From Williamsia faeni (GTDB lineage: Bacteria; Actinomycetota; Actinomycetes; Mycobacteriales; Mycobacteriaceae): 64,000 bases of DNA. The stretch lies in contig QJJF01000014.1 in assembly GCA_003202005.1 (NCBI GenBank), positions 28,720 to 92,719 on the forward strand, written 5' to 3'. The notes beneath the pieces were generated by a model. That model had not been told where the DNA came from, searched no databases, and was given only the letters and a program-made list of their open reading frames with translations. This document shows positions 8,768 through 18,161 of the stretch, one piece after another. Within the stretch, counting starts at the first letter, position 1, and each line of letters begins with the position of its first letter. Position numbers and translations under genes: made by a program.

Positions 8768-10840
8768 ATGTCCAACCCGACGATCCACACCGGCCCGGTT
8801 CCGGCGATCATCACCCCGGAATTGATCGCGCTCGATACCGGGCTCGGCACCACCAAAGAGGCTGTGATCGAGGCGCTGGCCCATCAGCTCGCCGCCGCCG
8901 GACGCACCACCGACGTCAACAGCCTGCGCGACGCGGCCCTGGCCCGCGAATCGCAGTCCGCCACCGGGCTTCCCGGCGGGATCGCGATCCCGCATTGCCG
9001 GGACGAGTCCATCGTCGCGGCCTCCCTGGGGTTCGCCAGGCTCGACCCGAAGGTCGACTTCGGCGCCCCCGACGGCCCCGCCGACCTCGTCTTCCTGATC
9101 GCCGCCCCCGCCGGCGCCGGAGCCGAGCACATGAAACTGCTCTCCTCACTGGCCCGCGCACTGGTGAAGCCGGAGTTCGTGTCGGCTCTGCGCAACGCCC
9201 CCGGCGCAGACGACGTGGTCGGACTCGTCGAGGATGTCCTTCATCCGGCACCCGCGACCGCACCCGCGGTCACGCCGGCCAAGGCACCGGCCGTCGAGAA
9301 GGTCACCACCGCGAAGTCCCCCTCCGAACCTGTCGGCGACACCGGTCCGTCCGGTGCCGAGCAGACCATCGTCGCGATCACCGCCTGCCCCACCGGCATC
9401 GCGCACACCTACATGGCCGCCGATTCACTGGTGGCGGCCGGCGAACGCGCCGGAGTGAAAGTGCATGTCGAGACCCAGGGCTCGTCGGGCAGCACCCCCC
9501 TGTCCCCTGACACCATCGCCGCCGCGAGTGCCGTGATCTTCGCAACCGATGTCGGGGTGAAGGGCAAAGAACGATTTGCCGGCAAGCCGGTGGTCGCCTC
9601 GGGCGTCAAGCGCGCCATCAACGAACCCGACGCGATGATCACCGAAGCGCTGCGGGCCGGACTCGATCCGAACGCCGCCAGGGTCGCCGGTTCCGCGGTG
9701 TCCGACACCGAACAGACCGGCGGCGGCGACGTCGGCTGGGGTACCCGGCTGCGCCAGATCCTGCTGACCGGCGTGAGCTACATGATCCCGTTCGTCGCCG
9801 CCGGTGGCCTGCTCATCGCGCTCGGATTCCTGTTCGCGGGCTATGAGATCGCCGACACCGCGTCGAAAATCACGCTCGACAACTCATTGACGTCGCTGCC
9901 CGACGGTGGACTGATGACCTACCTCGGCGCGGTCCTGTTCCAGCTCGGCTCGCTCGCCTTCTCGTTCCTCGTACCGGCACTGGCCGGTTACATCGCCTTT
10001 GCCATCGCCGACCGGCCGGGCCTGGCGCCAGGATTCACCGCGGGCGCCGTCGCGGTATTCGTCGGAGCCGGATTCATCGGTGGACTCATCGGTGGTCTGA
10101 TCGCCGGGTTTGCCGCCCTCTACATCGGCCGGATCGGTGTTCCGCAGTGGGCACGTGGCCTGATGCCGGTGGTGATCATCCCGTTGTTCGCCTCACTGGT
10201 GGTCGGCCTGCTGATGTTCATCGTGCTCGGGAAGCCACTGGCCGCGCTCACCGACGGACTGACGGACTGGCTGAACGGATTGTCGGGCTCGTCTGCGGTG
10301 GTGCTCGGCGTCATTCTCGGTCTGATGATGTGCTTCGACCTCGGCGGTCCGGTCAACAAGGCTGCCTACGCGTTCGCTGTGGCCGGACTGTCGGTCACCG
10401 ATCACGCTTCGCTGCAGATCATGGCTGCGGTCATGGCGGCCGGCATGGTGCCGCCGCTGGCGATGGCCCTGGCCTCGACCGTCCGTCCCGGACTCTTCAC
10501 CCCGGCCGAACGTGAGAACGGCAAGGCGGCCTGGCTGCTGGGCGCCTCGTTCATCTCCGAAGGAGCGATCCCGTTCGCGGCGGCCGACCCATTCCGCGTG
10601 ATTCCTTCGATGATGGCCGGCGGTGCCGTGACCGGCGCTCTGATCATGGCGACCGACGTGACCCTGAGCGCGCCCCACGGCGGCATCTTCGTCTCGTTCG
10701 CGATCGGCGGGCTCCTGTGGTTCTTCGTCGCACTCGCGGCAGGAACCATCATCTCGGCGGCGTGCGTTGTCACCGCCAAGCAGTTCATCCGCCCCCGCAA
10801 GGTGGCCGACACCGAGGCCAAAGTCCTCACCGCGGCCTGA
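8768..10840 (+). CDS. fruA: PTS fructose transporter, fused IIA-IIB-IIC
   Basis: A 690-residue fructose permease with all three EII modules in one chain. The IIA domain is residues about 10-155, with the phospho-His in IAIPHCRDES (about His76). The IIB domain is about 195-295, with phospho-Cys in TACPTGIAHTYMAA (about Cys207). The membrane IIC domain is about 320-680 (LLTGVSYMIPFVAAGG, FDLGGPVNKAAYAF, SEGAIPFAAADP). The frame is open from 8711, but AAGGA seven bases before the ATG at 8768 fixes the start there. It imports fructose as fructose-1-phosphate for FruK. Confidence 0.94.
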   Translation: MSNPTIHTGPVPAIITPELIALDTGLGTTKEAVIEALAHQLAAAGRTTDVNSLRDAALARESQSATGLPGGIAIPHCRDESIVAASLGFARLDPKVDFGAPDGPADLVFLIAAPAGAGAEHMKLLSSLARALVKPEFVSALRNAPGADDVVGLVEDVLHPAPATAPAVTPAKAPAVEKVTTAKSPSEPVGDTGPSGAEQTIVAITACPTGIAHTYMAADSLVAAGERAGVKVHVETQGSSGSTPLSPDTIAAASAVIFATDVGVKGKERFAGKPVVASGVKRAINEPDAMITEALRAGLDPNAARVAGSAVSDTEQTGGGDVGWGTRLRQILLTGVSYMIPFVAAGGLLIALGFLFAGYEIADTASKITLDNSLTSLPDGGLMTYLGAVLFQLGSLAFSFLVPALAGYIAFAIADRPGLAPGFTAGAVAVFVGAGFIGGLIGGLIAGFAALYIGRIGVPQWARGLMPVVIIPLFASLVVGLLMFIVLGKPLAALTDGLTDWLNGLSGSSAVVLGVILGLMMCFDLGGPVNKAAYAFAVAGLSVTDHASLQIMAAVMAAGMVPPLAMALASTVRPGLFTPAERENGKAAWLLGASFISEGAIPFAAADPFRVIPSMMAGGAVTGALIMATDVTLSAPHGGIFVSFAIGGLLWFFVALAAGTIISAACVVTAKQFIRPRKVADTEAKVLTAA

Positions 10841-10924
10841 ACACCCAGAACACAGCAACACCCTGATCACAGCTTCACCCCAGCTCGACACACCCCACAG
10901 CTCGAAACAAACAAGGAGAAAATC

Positions 10925-11182
10925 ATGCCCAGTACCACCGTTGCGGTCGGATCGTCCATCGGCCTGCACGCCCGCCCCGCAGCCACCATCGCCGAAGCCG
11001 TGTCCGCCGCCGGGATCCCGGTGACCCTCGCCGTGGCCGGGGGTGAGCCGGTGGACGCCGGCTCGGCCCTGCTGATCATGACGCTTGGCGCGACGGTGGG
11101 CACCGAGGTCACCGTCACCAGTGAGGACCAGGGAACGCTCGACAAGGTCGCCGGGCTCGTGGCCTCGGATCTCGACGCCTGA
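10925..11182 (+). CDS. ptsH: PTS phosphocarrier HPr
   Basis: An 85-residue HPr. His15 lies in the signature GLHARPAA and receives phosphate from enzyme I. A serine at about residue 47 (DAGSALLIM) is in the place of the regulatory Ser46 of Gram-positive HPr, but the surrounding sequence differs from the HPr-kinase site. AAGGAG lies a few bases before the ATG. It is the last gene of the fru operon, 84 bases after fruA, and is followed by a clear terminator at 11227. Confidence 0.95.
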   Translation: MPSTTVAVGSSIGLHARPAATIAEAVSAAGIPVTLAVAGGEPVDAGSALLIMTLGATVGTEVTVTSEDQGTLDKVAGLVASDLDA

Positions 11183-11226
11183 ACAAGGTCGCATCGGCCT
11201 GGTAGCAGGCCGCATCCCCTCTGTGA

Positions 11227-11262
11227 CGCGGTGGGCCGGGAAGCTTTATCCGGCCCACCGCG
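11227..11262 (+). terminator. Intrinsic terminator after ptsH
   Basis: A perfect 13-bp stem CGCGGTGGGCCGG / CCGGCCCACCGCG with a 10-base loop is followed by TTATTCTTT. It lies 45 bases after the ptsH stop and closes the fru operon ahead of helD. Confidence 0.85.
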
Positions 11263-11346
11263 TTATTCTTTGGTGCCATTTTTGTGCGCGCACGACGCAG
11301 TCGGACCTCCAGTTCGACACGCTGCTTCAGTACACCGAGGAGGACT

Positions 11347-13602
11347 GTGTTCGAGGCCGAACAACACCATCTGGATCGCGTATACGGTCGGCTCGACCGG
11401 ATGCGCCGCAACACGCAGACCCGGCTGGCGTCTGCGCTGCGCGATACCGGTGGCACCCCTCAGGCCCGTTCCGAACGCGAATCCTATGAGCGTCTGTACA
11501 ACGACGACCTGACCAAGTTCGATGCCGCCGAACACAATCTCTACTTCGGCCGCCTCGACCTCGACAGCGGTGAGGTCCGCCGGATCGGGCGCATCGGCAT
11601 CCTCGACGACGACGATCAGGACAGCACCCTCCTGCTCGATTGGCGCGCACCGCTCAGTCGCCCGTTCTACCTCGCGACGCCCGCATCACCGGAAGACGTG
11701 CAGACGCGCAGTCACGTCCGCACCCGCAACCGCACCATCACCGCGATCAACGACGAACGTCTCGACGTCACCGAGATCGCCGACGCCGACGACACCGGCC
11801 ACGGCGACGTGGTCAACGAAACGGCACTGATCACAGCTCTCAACGCCGCCCGTACCGGGCACATGAACGACATCGTCGAGACCATCCAGCGTGAGCAGGA
11901 CGTCATCATCCGGTCGCCGCACCGCGGCGTGCTGGTGGTCCAGGGTGGTCCGGGCACCGGCAAGACCGCGGTGGCACTCCACCGCGCCGCCTACCTGCTG
12001 TACACCTATCGCGAAACCCTCGCGCGCAGTGGCGTTCTCATCATCGGCCCCAACACCACGTTCTTGAAGTACATCGGGCAGGTGCTGCCGTCCCTCGGCG
12101 AGAGCGGCGTCCTCCTGTCGACCATCGGCGACCTCTACCCGGGCGTCCAGGCCACCGTCACCGACAATCCGGTGGCGTCGACCCGCAAGGGCGACCTGGC
12201 CATCGTCGATGTCCTGAAACAGGCTGTCCGGGACCGCCAAGAGCTGCCCTCATCGCCGATCATCCTGAAGTTCGAGGGATATGAGGTCGCCATCACCAGC
12301 AAGGTGATCCAACGTGCCCGCGGCCGGGCGAGGTCGTCGCGGCGACCGCACAACCACGCCCGCTCGGTATTCATGCGCTCGGCGTTCGACGCGCTGGCGC
12401 AGCAACATGCCGAACGGATCGGTTCGAGCCTGATCGACGGTTCACAGCTGCTGAGCGGCACCGACATCGCAGACATCCGCGACGAGATGCGTGAAGACCC
12501 GGATATCACTGCCGCTCTGGCGCATTTCTGGCCGCAGCTGTCCCCGCAGGTGGTGCTGGCAGATCTGCTCACGTCACCGCAGCGGATCAAGTCCGCAACG
12601 CCCGGCTGGCCACAAGCCGACCGGGACGCACTTCTCCGTACCTCGCGTGGTGGTTTCAGCCCCGCCGATGCACCGCTCCTCGACGAACTGGCCGAGATCA
12701 TCGGCATCGACAACGACGGCGATGAAGAGCGAGAACGCGCCCAGTGGCGTCAAAAGCTGTCGGACGCACAGGATGCGCTCGACATCCTGACCGGATCGGC
12801 ACCCCAGGACCTCGAGGATGAACTGGACCCGGAAATCCTGATGGCATACGACCTGATCGATGCCGAACAACTTGCGGCACGCCAGACCAACCGGGTGGCT
12901 CTGACCACGGCCGAACGCGCATACAACGACCGCACCTGGACATTCGGCCATGTGATCGTCGACGAAGCCCAGGAGCTGTCGGCGATGGCATGGCGAATGA
13001 TCATGCGCCGCATCCCGAACCGCTGGATGACCGTCATCGGGGACACCGCGCAGACGGGCGATCCGGCGGGGACGAACTCATGGGGCGAGGTGCTCACCCC
13101 GTACGTGGCGCAGCGGTGGCGCAAGTTCGACCTCACGGTCAACTACCGCACACCCAGCGAGATCATGGCGGTCGCGGCCCCGATCCTCGAGCAGATAGAC
13201 AGCGAGATGTCCGCGCCCACCTCGATCCGATCGAGTGGACGGCCACCGGTCTTCGAGCAGACATCGGCCGACAAGGTCGGTTCGGTTGCGGCCAGACTCG
13301 CGACCGAACCACTCGACGGGATCGCTGCGATCATCGCCCCCGACGAGTTGATCGACGAAATCCGCTGTGCCACCGAGAATCTCGATGGCGGTGGGGTGGA
13401 ACTGTCCGTTCTCACCGTGGCGCAATGCAAGGGCCTGGAGTTCGACCGCACGATCGTCATCGAACCGTCGATGATCGTGCAGCAGTCAGCACGCGGATGG
13501 GGCGATCTGTATGTCGCACTCACCCGGGCAACTCAGCAGCTGGCAGTTGTGCACAGCGCCGAGTTGCCCCAGCCCCTACAGCGGGCCGCTCAGACGGTGT
13601 GA
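11347..13602 (+). CDS. helD: HelD-type RNA polymerase-associated ATPase (UvrD-like superfamily 1)
   Basis: A 751-residue superfamily 1 helicase-like protein. The N-terminus is an arginine/glutamate-rich helical region (residues 1-60, likely coiled coil), followed by the HelD-typical segment YFGRLDLDSGEVRRIGRIGI. Walker A is GGPGTGKTAVALHR at about residue 200, Walker B is VIVDEAQELSAMAW, and later motifs include VIGDTAQTGDP and TVAQCKGLEFD. HelD proteins clear stalled or hibernating RNA polymerase from DNA, and some actinobacterial members confer rifamycin tolerance. The start is a GTG preceded by GAGGAGG. The 3' end overlaps the convergent universal stress gene by 13 bases. The class assignment within HelD is inferred. 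Confidence 0.85.
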   Translation: MFEAEQHHLDRVYGRLDRMRRNTQTRLASALRDTGGTPQARSERESYERLYNDDLTKFDAAEHNLYFGRLDLDSGEVRRIGRIGILDDDDQDSTLLLDWRAPLSRPFYLATPASPEDVQTRSHVRTRNRTITAINDERLDVTEIADADDTGHGDVVNETALITALNAARTGHMNDIVETIQREQDVIIRSPHRGVLVVQGGPGTGKTAVALHRAAYLLYTYRETLARSGVLIIGPNTTFLKYIGQVLPSLGESGVLLSTIGDLYPGVQATVTDNPVASTRKGDLAIVDVLKQAVRDRQELPSSPIILKFEGYEVAITSKVIQRARGRARSSRRPHNHARSVFMRSAFDALAQQHAERIGSSLIDGSQLLSGTDIADIRDEMREDPDITAALAHFWPQLSPQVVLADLLTSPQRIKSATPGWPQADRDALLRTSRGGFSPADAPLLDELAEIIGIDNDGDEERERAQWRQKLSDAQDALDILTGSAPQDLEDELDPEILMAYDLIDAEQLAARQTNRVALTTAERAYNDRTWTFGHVIVDEAQELSAMAWRMIMRRIPNRWMTVIGDTAQTGDPAGTNSWGEVLTPYVAQRWRKFDLTVNYRTPSEIMAVAAPILEQIDSEMSAPTSIRSSGRPPVFEQTSADKVGSVAARLATEPLDGIAAIIAPDELIDEIRCATENLDGGGVELSVLTVAQCKGLEFDRTIVIEPSMIVQQSARGWGDLYVALTRATQQLAVVHSAELPQPLQRAAQTV

Positions 13603-14036
13603 ACGATCAGGACGTCGGACCGCGACTTGCGGGCGACGTCCGCAGGGACGGAACCGAGCAACCGGCCGGCGATCGAGTTGAGACCCTTGTTACCGACCAC
13701 GAGCAGGTCGGCGTTGGAGTCCGCAACGAGGTTCAGCAGTGCATCCACCGGAGCGCCGACGACGGGACGGGTGGAGATGTTGACACCACCGGCCGCCGTG
13801 GCCCGTTCCTTTGCGGTTCGGAGGATTTCCTCGGTCGGCGCGGACCCGTGAACCTGGTAGCCCTCATCTTTGAGCACATCGGATGCCGCCGAAACCGCCC
13901 TGTCGTCGGTCGGGAAGTATGCACACGCAATGATCAACTGTGCCGAGCCCCCACTGATCGCCCCCGCGCGCTCCACGGCCTTCATCGACGATTCAGATCC
14001 ATCGGTTCCCACTACGACGGTCTGGTATGCGCTCAT
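13590..14036 (-). CDS. Universal stress protein (UspA fold, Rv1636-like)
   Basis: A 148-residue single-domain universal stress protein. It opens with TVVVGTDGSESSMKAVERA and ends with the nucleotide-binding motif VVGNKGLNSIAGRLLGSVP (G-2X-G-9X-GS), so it probably binds ATP or cAMP as the Rv1636 type does. The length equals that of Rv1636, and the context (uvrB, MBL gene) matches that locus. GGAGG lies five bases before the ATG. Its tail overlaps the convergent helD gene by 13 bases. Confidence 0.92.
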   Translation of the reverse strand: MSAYQTVVVGTDGSESSMKAVERAGAISGGSAQLIIACAYFPTDDRAVSAASDVLKDEGYQVHGSAPTEEILRTAKERATAAGGVNISTRPVVGAPVDALLNLVADSNADLLVVGNKGLNSIAGRLLGSVPADVARKSRSDVLIVHTV

Positions 14037-14205
14037 TCATTCCTCCAATAAACGTGCCTGCATATGGAAACGCCCGGCGGCGTTACCTTCCGAGAGGGTA
14101 TATCGCTACCGGCGTCCAGCAATCGGGTATCCACGGAAGCGCGCACCACCGACTGCGCTGACCTGCGGCGATGATTACTGTCACTCGCGTCACATGTAAC
14201 TGGGT

Positions 14206-16362
14206 CTACGAGATCCCGGCGGCGTCCATGCCGCGCAACTCTTTCTTCAGATCAGCAATTTCATCGCGCAGGCGACCCGCGAGTTCGAACTGCAGATCGC
14301 GGGCAGCATTCATCATCTGATCGGTCAGCGCGCCGATGAGGTCGGCGAGTTCCGCACGGGGCATCGCGGACACGTCCCGGCCATCGAGTACACCGGAGGA
14401 CGTCGATGCCCGCCCTGGCTCGCCTTGAGCCCGACGACCACGACTCGCATTGCGGCCGGAACCACCAACGGCAACAGCGTCTTCGGCTTCTTCGTAGACC
14501 TGGTCGAGGATGTCGGCGATCTTCTTCCGCAACGGCCTCGGATCGACGCCCATCTTCTTGTTGTAGGCGACTTGCTTCTCGCGGCGACGGTCTGTCTCCT
14601 CGATGGCGTTGCGCATCGAGTCGGTGATCTTGTCGGCGTACATGTGCACCTCGCCCGAGACATTTCGGGCTGCACGCCCGATGGTCTGGATCAAGCTGGT
14701 GGTACTCCGCAGGAACCCTTCCTTGTCGGCGTCGAGGATGGCGACCAGGGAGACCTCGGGTAGGTCCAAACCCTCACGGAGAAGGTTGATTCCGACCAGT
14801 ACGTCGTAGTCACCGAGCCGGAGCTGACGCAGGAGTTCGACGCGACGCAAGGTGTCGACCTCGGAGTGCAGGTAGCGCACCCGAATTCCCATCTCCAGCA
14901 GGTAATCAGTGAGGTCTTCCGACATCTTCTTGGTCAGCGTGGTGACCAGAACCCGCTCGTCCTTTTCACTGCGTTCCCGGATCTCGTGGATCAGATCGTC
15001 GATCTGTCCCTTGGTCGGTTTGACGACCACTTGCGGGTCGACGAGGCCGGTCGGCCGGATCACCTGCTCGACGAACTCACCGTTCGATTGTCCGAGCTCA
15101 TACGGTCCCGGTGTCGCCGACAGGTATACCGTCTGGCCGATGCGATCGGTGAACTCACTCCAGGTCAACGGCCGGTTGTCGACCGCCGACGGCAACCGGA
15201 AACCGAAGTCGACCAGATTGCGCTTGCGCGACATGTCGCCCTCGTACATGGCGCCGATCTGCGGCACCGTGACGTGTGACTCGTCGATCACCAGCAGGAA
15301 GTCTTCCGGGAAGTAGTCGATCAGGGTTGCCGGTGCGGTACCCGGGCCACGGCCGTCGATGTGGCGTGAATAGTTCTCGATGCCCGAGCAGAAGCCGACT
15401 TGCCGCATCATCTCGAGGTCGTAGTTGGTCCGCATCCGCAACCGCTGGGCCTCGAGCAGTTTGCCCTTGCCCTCCAGGTCGGCGAGGCGTTCCTCGAGCT
15501 CGGTCTCGATCGAGGCGATCGCCCGCTCCATGCGCTCGGGTCCGGCGACATAGTGCGTGGCCGGGAAGATCCGCAATCCCTCGACCTGCCGGACGACATC
15601 ACCGGTCAGCGGATGCAGGTAGTACAGCGCTTCGATCTCATCACCGAAGAACTCGATCCGGATCGCCAGCTCCTCGTAGGAGGGGATGATCTCGACCGTG
15701 TCGCCGCGCACCCGGAAACTGCCGCGGGTGAAGCTGACGTCGTTGCGGCTGTACTGGACATCGACGAGCAATCGCAGCAGCGCATCACGGTCGACCTCCA
15801 GCCCGACCTCGAGCTCTACCGAACGGTCGAGGTAGGACTGCGGTGTTCCGAGGCCGTAGATGCACGACACGGACGCCACCACCACCACGTCGCGACGGGA
15901 CAACAGGCTGAACGTCGCCGAGTGGCGCAACCGCTCCACGTCGTCGTTGATCGACGAGTCCTTCTCGATGTAGGTGTCCGTCTGCGCGATGTACGCCTCG
16001 GGCTGGTAGTAGTCGTAGTACGACACGAAGTACTCAACGGCATTGTTGGGCAACATGTCCCGGAGCTCGTTGGCAAGCTGGGCGGCAAGTGTCTTGTTCG
16101 GCGCCATCACCAGCGTCGGCCGTTGGACCTTCTCGATCAGCCAGGCGGTGGTCGCCGATTTACCGGTGCCGGTGGCGCCGAGCAGGACGATGTCTTTCTC
16201 ACCGTCGGCCAGCCGCTTCTGGAGCTGTTTGATCGCCGTCGGCTGATCGCCGGCCGGCTCGTGATCACTGACGACCTCAAATGTCGCCTCGGTACGTTCG
16301 ATCTCCCCGACCGGGCGGAATTCCGAGTGCGCAACGATCGGATGTTCTGCTGCGAAGGCCAT
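14206..16362 (-). CDS. uvrB: Excinuclease ABC subunit B
   Basis: A 718-residue UvrB, the damage-verification helicase of nucleotide excision repair. Walker A is [13 protein letters not shown] (about residues 61-73). The beta-hairpin that clamps DNA is [11 protein letters not shown]. Further helicase motifs are [24 protein letters not shown] and [12 protein letters not shown], and a C-terminal UVR domain (about residues 675-712, [15 protein letters not shown]) binds UvrA/UvrC. The frame is open for 79 more codons upstream, but ATG at 16362 ([10 protein letters not shown]) matches the usual length. Confidence 0.97.
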   Translation of the reverse strand: MAFAAEHPIVAHSEFRPVGEIERTEATFEVVSDHEPAGDQPTAIKQLQKRLADGEKDIVLLGATGTGKSATTAWLIEKVQRPTLVMAPNKTLAAQLANELRDMLPNNAVEYFVSYYDYYQPEAYIAQTDTYIEKDSSINDDVERLRHSATFSLLSRRDVVVVASVSCIYGLGTPQSYLDRSVELEVGLEVDRDALLRLLVDVQYSRNDVSFTRGSFRVRGDTVEIIPSYEELAIRIEFFGDEIEALYYLHPLTGDVVRQVEGLRIFPATHYVAGPERMERAIASIETELEERLADLEGKGKLLEAQRLRMRTNYDLEMMRQVGFCSGIENYSRHIDGRGPGTAPATLIDYFPEDFLLVIDESHVTVPQIGAMYEGDMSRKRNLVDFGFRLPSAVDNRPLTWSEFTDRIGQTVYLSATPGPYELGQSNGEFVEQVIRPTGLVDPQVVVKPTKGQIDDLIHEIRERSEKDERVLVTTLTKKMSEDLTDYLLEMGIRVRYLHSEVDTLRRVELLRQLRLGDYDVLVGINLLREGLDLPEVSLVAILDADKEGFLRSTTSLIQTIGRAARNVSGEVHMYADKITDSMRNAIEETDRRREKQVAYNKKMGVDPRPLRKKIADILDQVYEEAEDAVAVGGSGRNASRGRRAQGEPGRASTSSGVLDGRDVSAMPRAELADLIGALTDQMMNAARDLQFELAGRLRDEIADLKKELRGMDAAGIS

Positions 16363-16437
16363 GACGCCAGAGTAATCGCGACCTCTGACACGGCGCGTAC
16401 GCCGACAGCGGACACCCGGCTGGGTTAGGTTGTCGCG

Positions 16438-16947
16438 ATGGCTTCGCCGCACCCGCCCAAACACGAGATCTTCGATGTCCCGGGGCGCACGAATACCGAT
16501 CCCAAGGGGTTCATCCGTGCGGTCGAGGTCTACCGGATCACCGACTTCGGGCTGTACATGGACCGGCCCGCCGATCATCGGCAGTTCAGCCGGCTGCAAT
16601 CCTGGCTACTCCCCGACTTCGGGCTCCGGGCGAACATTTTCCACTTCCGCCCCGGACACGAGCGCAACCAGCGCCTCTACCTCGATGTCGGGGCGTTCAC
16701 CGGCCCCGACGCAGACGGTTGCTGGCATTCGGAGGACTGGTACCTCGACCTGATCGATCGCCCGGGCCACCTCGAACTCGAAGACGTCGACGAACTGTTC
16801 GACGCCCATGCCGCCGGCCTACTCCCCCGTGAGCACGCCGAGGCGGCGGTCCACATCGCCACTCGCACGATGACCGGTGCAGCGGAGCACGGGAACGACG
16901 TCGAGGCCTGGCTGGCCGCGCAGGGTGCCGCACTCGTGTGGCAATAG
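16438..16947 (+). CDS. DUF402 domain protein (Rv1632c-like)
   Basis: A 169-residue protein of the DUF402 family, related to FomD-type nucleoside-diphosphate phosphatases. The core [15 protein letters not shown], then [12 protein letters not shown] and EDWYLDLI, carries the acidic residues that bind metal in this fold. The M. tuberculosis genome has a similar gene, Rv1632c, between coaE and uvrB, exactly as here. It is divergent from uvrB with 75 bases between. A nucleotide phosphatase role is inferred from the family. Confidence 0.8.
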   Translation: MASPHPPKHEIFDVPGRTNTDPKGFIRAVEVYRITDFGLYMDRPADHRQFSRLQSWLLPDFGLRANIFHFRPGHERNQRLYLDVGAFTGPDADGCWHSEDWYLDLIDRPGHLELEDVDELFDAHAAGLLPREHAEAAVHIATRTMTGAAEHGNDVEAWLAAQGAALVWQ

Positions 16948-16983
16948 GCCGGCCGCCTGAACCCGGCAGATCTGACACGCCGA

Positions 16984-17034
16984 GTTGAGCGTCACGCCGG
17001 GTTGAGCGTCACACCAGGTTGAGCGTCACGGCGC
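16984..17034. repeat. 17-bp tandem repeat spanning the coaE stop codon
   Basis: GTTGAGCGTCAC recurs at 16984, 17001 and 17018 with a strict 17-base period; the linkers vary slightly. As 17 is not a multiple of three, each copy shifts frame, and the coaE stop (17009-17011) lies inside the array. Confidence 0.85.
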
Positions 17035-17926
17035 GGCCGGGATCGGCGTTGGCGTGCACGCCCGGACTGCGCTCCGGGAATCCGCCGTCCGACAGCGGAT
17101 CGATCAGGTCTGCCGCCGATGCCCCGGCGGCCAGGGCGACGTCGAGTTCGATGACATCGGGCGCCGCAGCCCCGACCTCGGACGTACGCCCCACGTGCTT
17201 GATGTCGGCGATCTTGTCGCCACCGAGCACGCGCAACCGATTTGTGAGCCGGGTCGCATCGACCGGCCATTGCTCCCGGTAGGCCACCTCGGTGCTCGGC
17301 TGCGGCGCACAGGTCCGAGTGCGGACCCCGCGCTCGTACGGCACGAGCCGCTCGTCCCACAGTGCCGCCGCCTTCGCCGCGAGATCATCAGGGGTGCCGC
17401 TGTTGTCGAGCCACACATCCGCGACGGCACGGCGATCCTCGACACTGGCCTGCGACCGGATCCGAGCCCGGGCATCATCTTCCGGCATACCGCGCTGGCC
17501 GGTCAGACGAGCCAGCCGGACGTCTTCGTCGGCGTGCACGATGACCACCAGATGGAAGAACGGCGCGGTGTGGTTCTCCACCAACAGCGGAATGTCCTGG
17601 AGCACGATCGCGTCCGCGGGCGCCGCGTCGAGCAATTCAGCGGCGCGAGCACCGACCAACGGGTGCGTGATGCCGTTGAGCTTCTTGCGTTGCTCGTCAT
17701 CGACGAAGGCCTTGGCCGCCAATGCCGCCCGGTCGAGCGCACCGTCGGGCAGCAGAATGTCTGCGCCGAACGTCTCGACCAGCTGGGCAAGACCATCACT
17801 GCCCGGTGCGACAACTTCCCGGGCGATGACGTCCGCGTCGATGAGATACGCACCGCGCTCGGTCAGAGTGCGTGCCACCGTGGATTTTCCGGCGCCGATA
17901 CCGCCGGTCAGGCCTACTCGAATCAC
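17009..17926 (-). CDS. coaE: Dephospho-CoA kinase with shortened GrpB-like C-terminal domain
   Basis: A 305-residue protein. Residues 1-200 are a complete CoaE kinase, which makes CoA from dephospho-CoA: P-loop GLTGGIGAGKST (5-16), LIDADVIAREVV, and LVENHTAPFFHLVVIV. Residues about 210-305 resemble the UPF0157/GrpB domain fused to CoaE in mycobacteria (REQWPVDATRLTNRLR, IADIKHVGRTSEVG, DVIELDVALA). It stops after about 95 residues of that domain, where mycobacterial CoaE runs to about 400 residues. The stop falls in the 17-bp tandem repeat at 16984. The kinase should be functional; the tail looks like a truncated remnant. Confidence 0.93.
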   Translation of the reverse strand: MIRVGLTGGIGAGKSTVARTLTERGAYLIDADVIAREVVAPGSDGLAQLVETFGADILLPDGALDRAALAAKAFVDDEQRKKLNGITHPLVGARAAELLDAAPADAIVLQDIPLLVENHTAPFFHLVVIVHADEDVRLARLTGQRGMPEDDARARIRSQASVEDRRAVADVWLDNSGTPDDLAAKAAALWDERLVPYERGVRTRTCAPQPSTEVAYREQWPVDATRLTNRLRVLGGDKIADIKHVGRTSEVGAAAPDVIELDVALAAGASAADLIDPLSDGGFPERSPGVHANADPGRAVTLNLV

Positions 17927-18161
17927 CGACTCAGTGTTGCAGATGATCAGTCCGTGACGCCGGTCAGCTCGGTCTTCGCCGCAGTCAACGCGTTTCGGTC
18001 GGTGCCGTCACCGCTCGTCCGTTCGCCCCGATCCTGCTGCAACTCCGCCCTACGGTCCGCAATCGCACGGTACCGTCGCCTTACCCGCACGGAGCGTCCA
18101 CACGATTGGATCGGCGCGTGCTGAAACCCGAGTGCGTTGGCATCTCATCCTTGGTGGGCAC

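Noticed and set aside
6967..11182. Fructose PTS considered as a horizontally acquired unit
   Set aside because: Complete, well coupled and compositionally like its neighbours; fructose PTS sets of this type are normal in the group.
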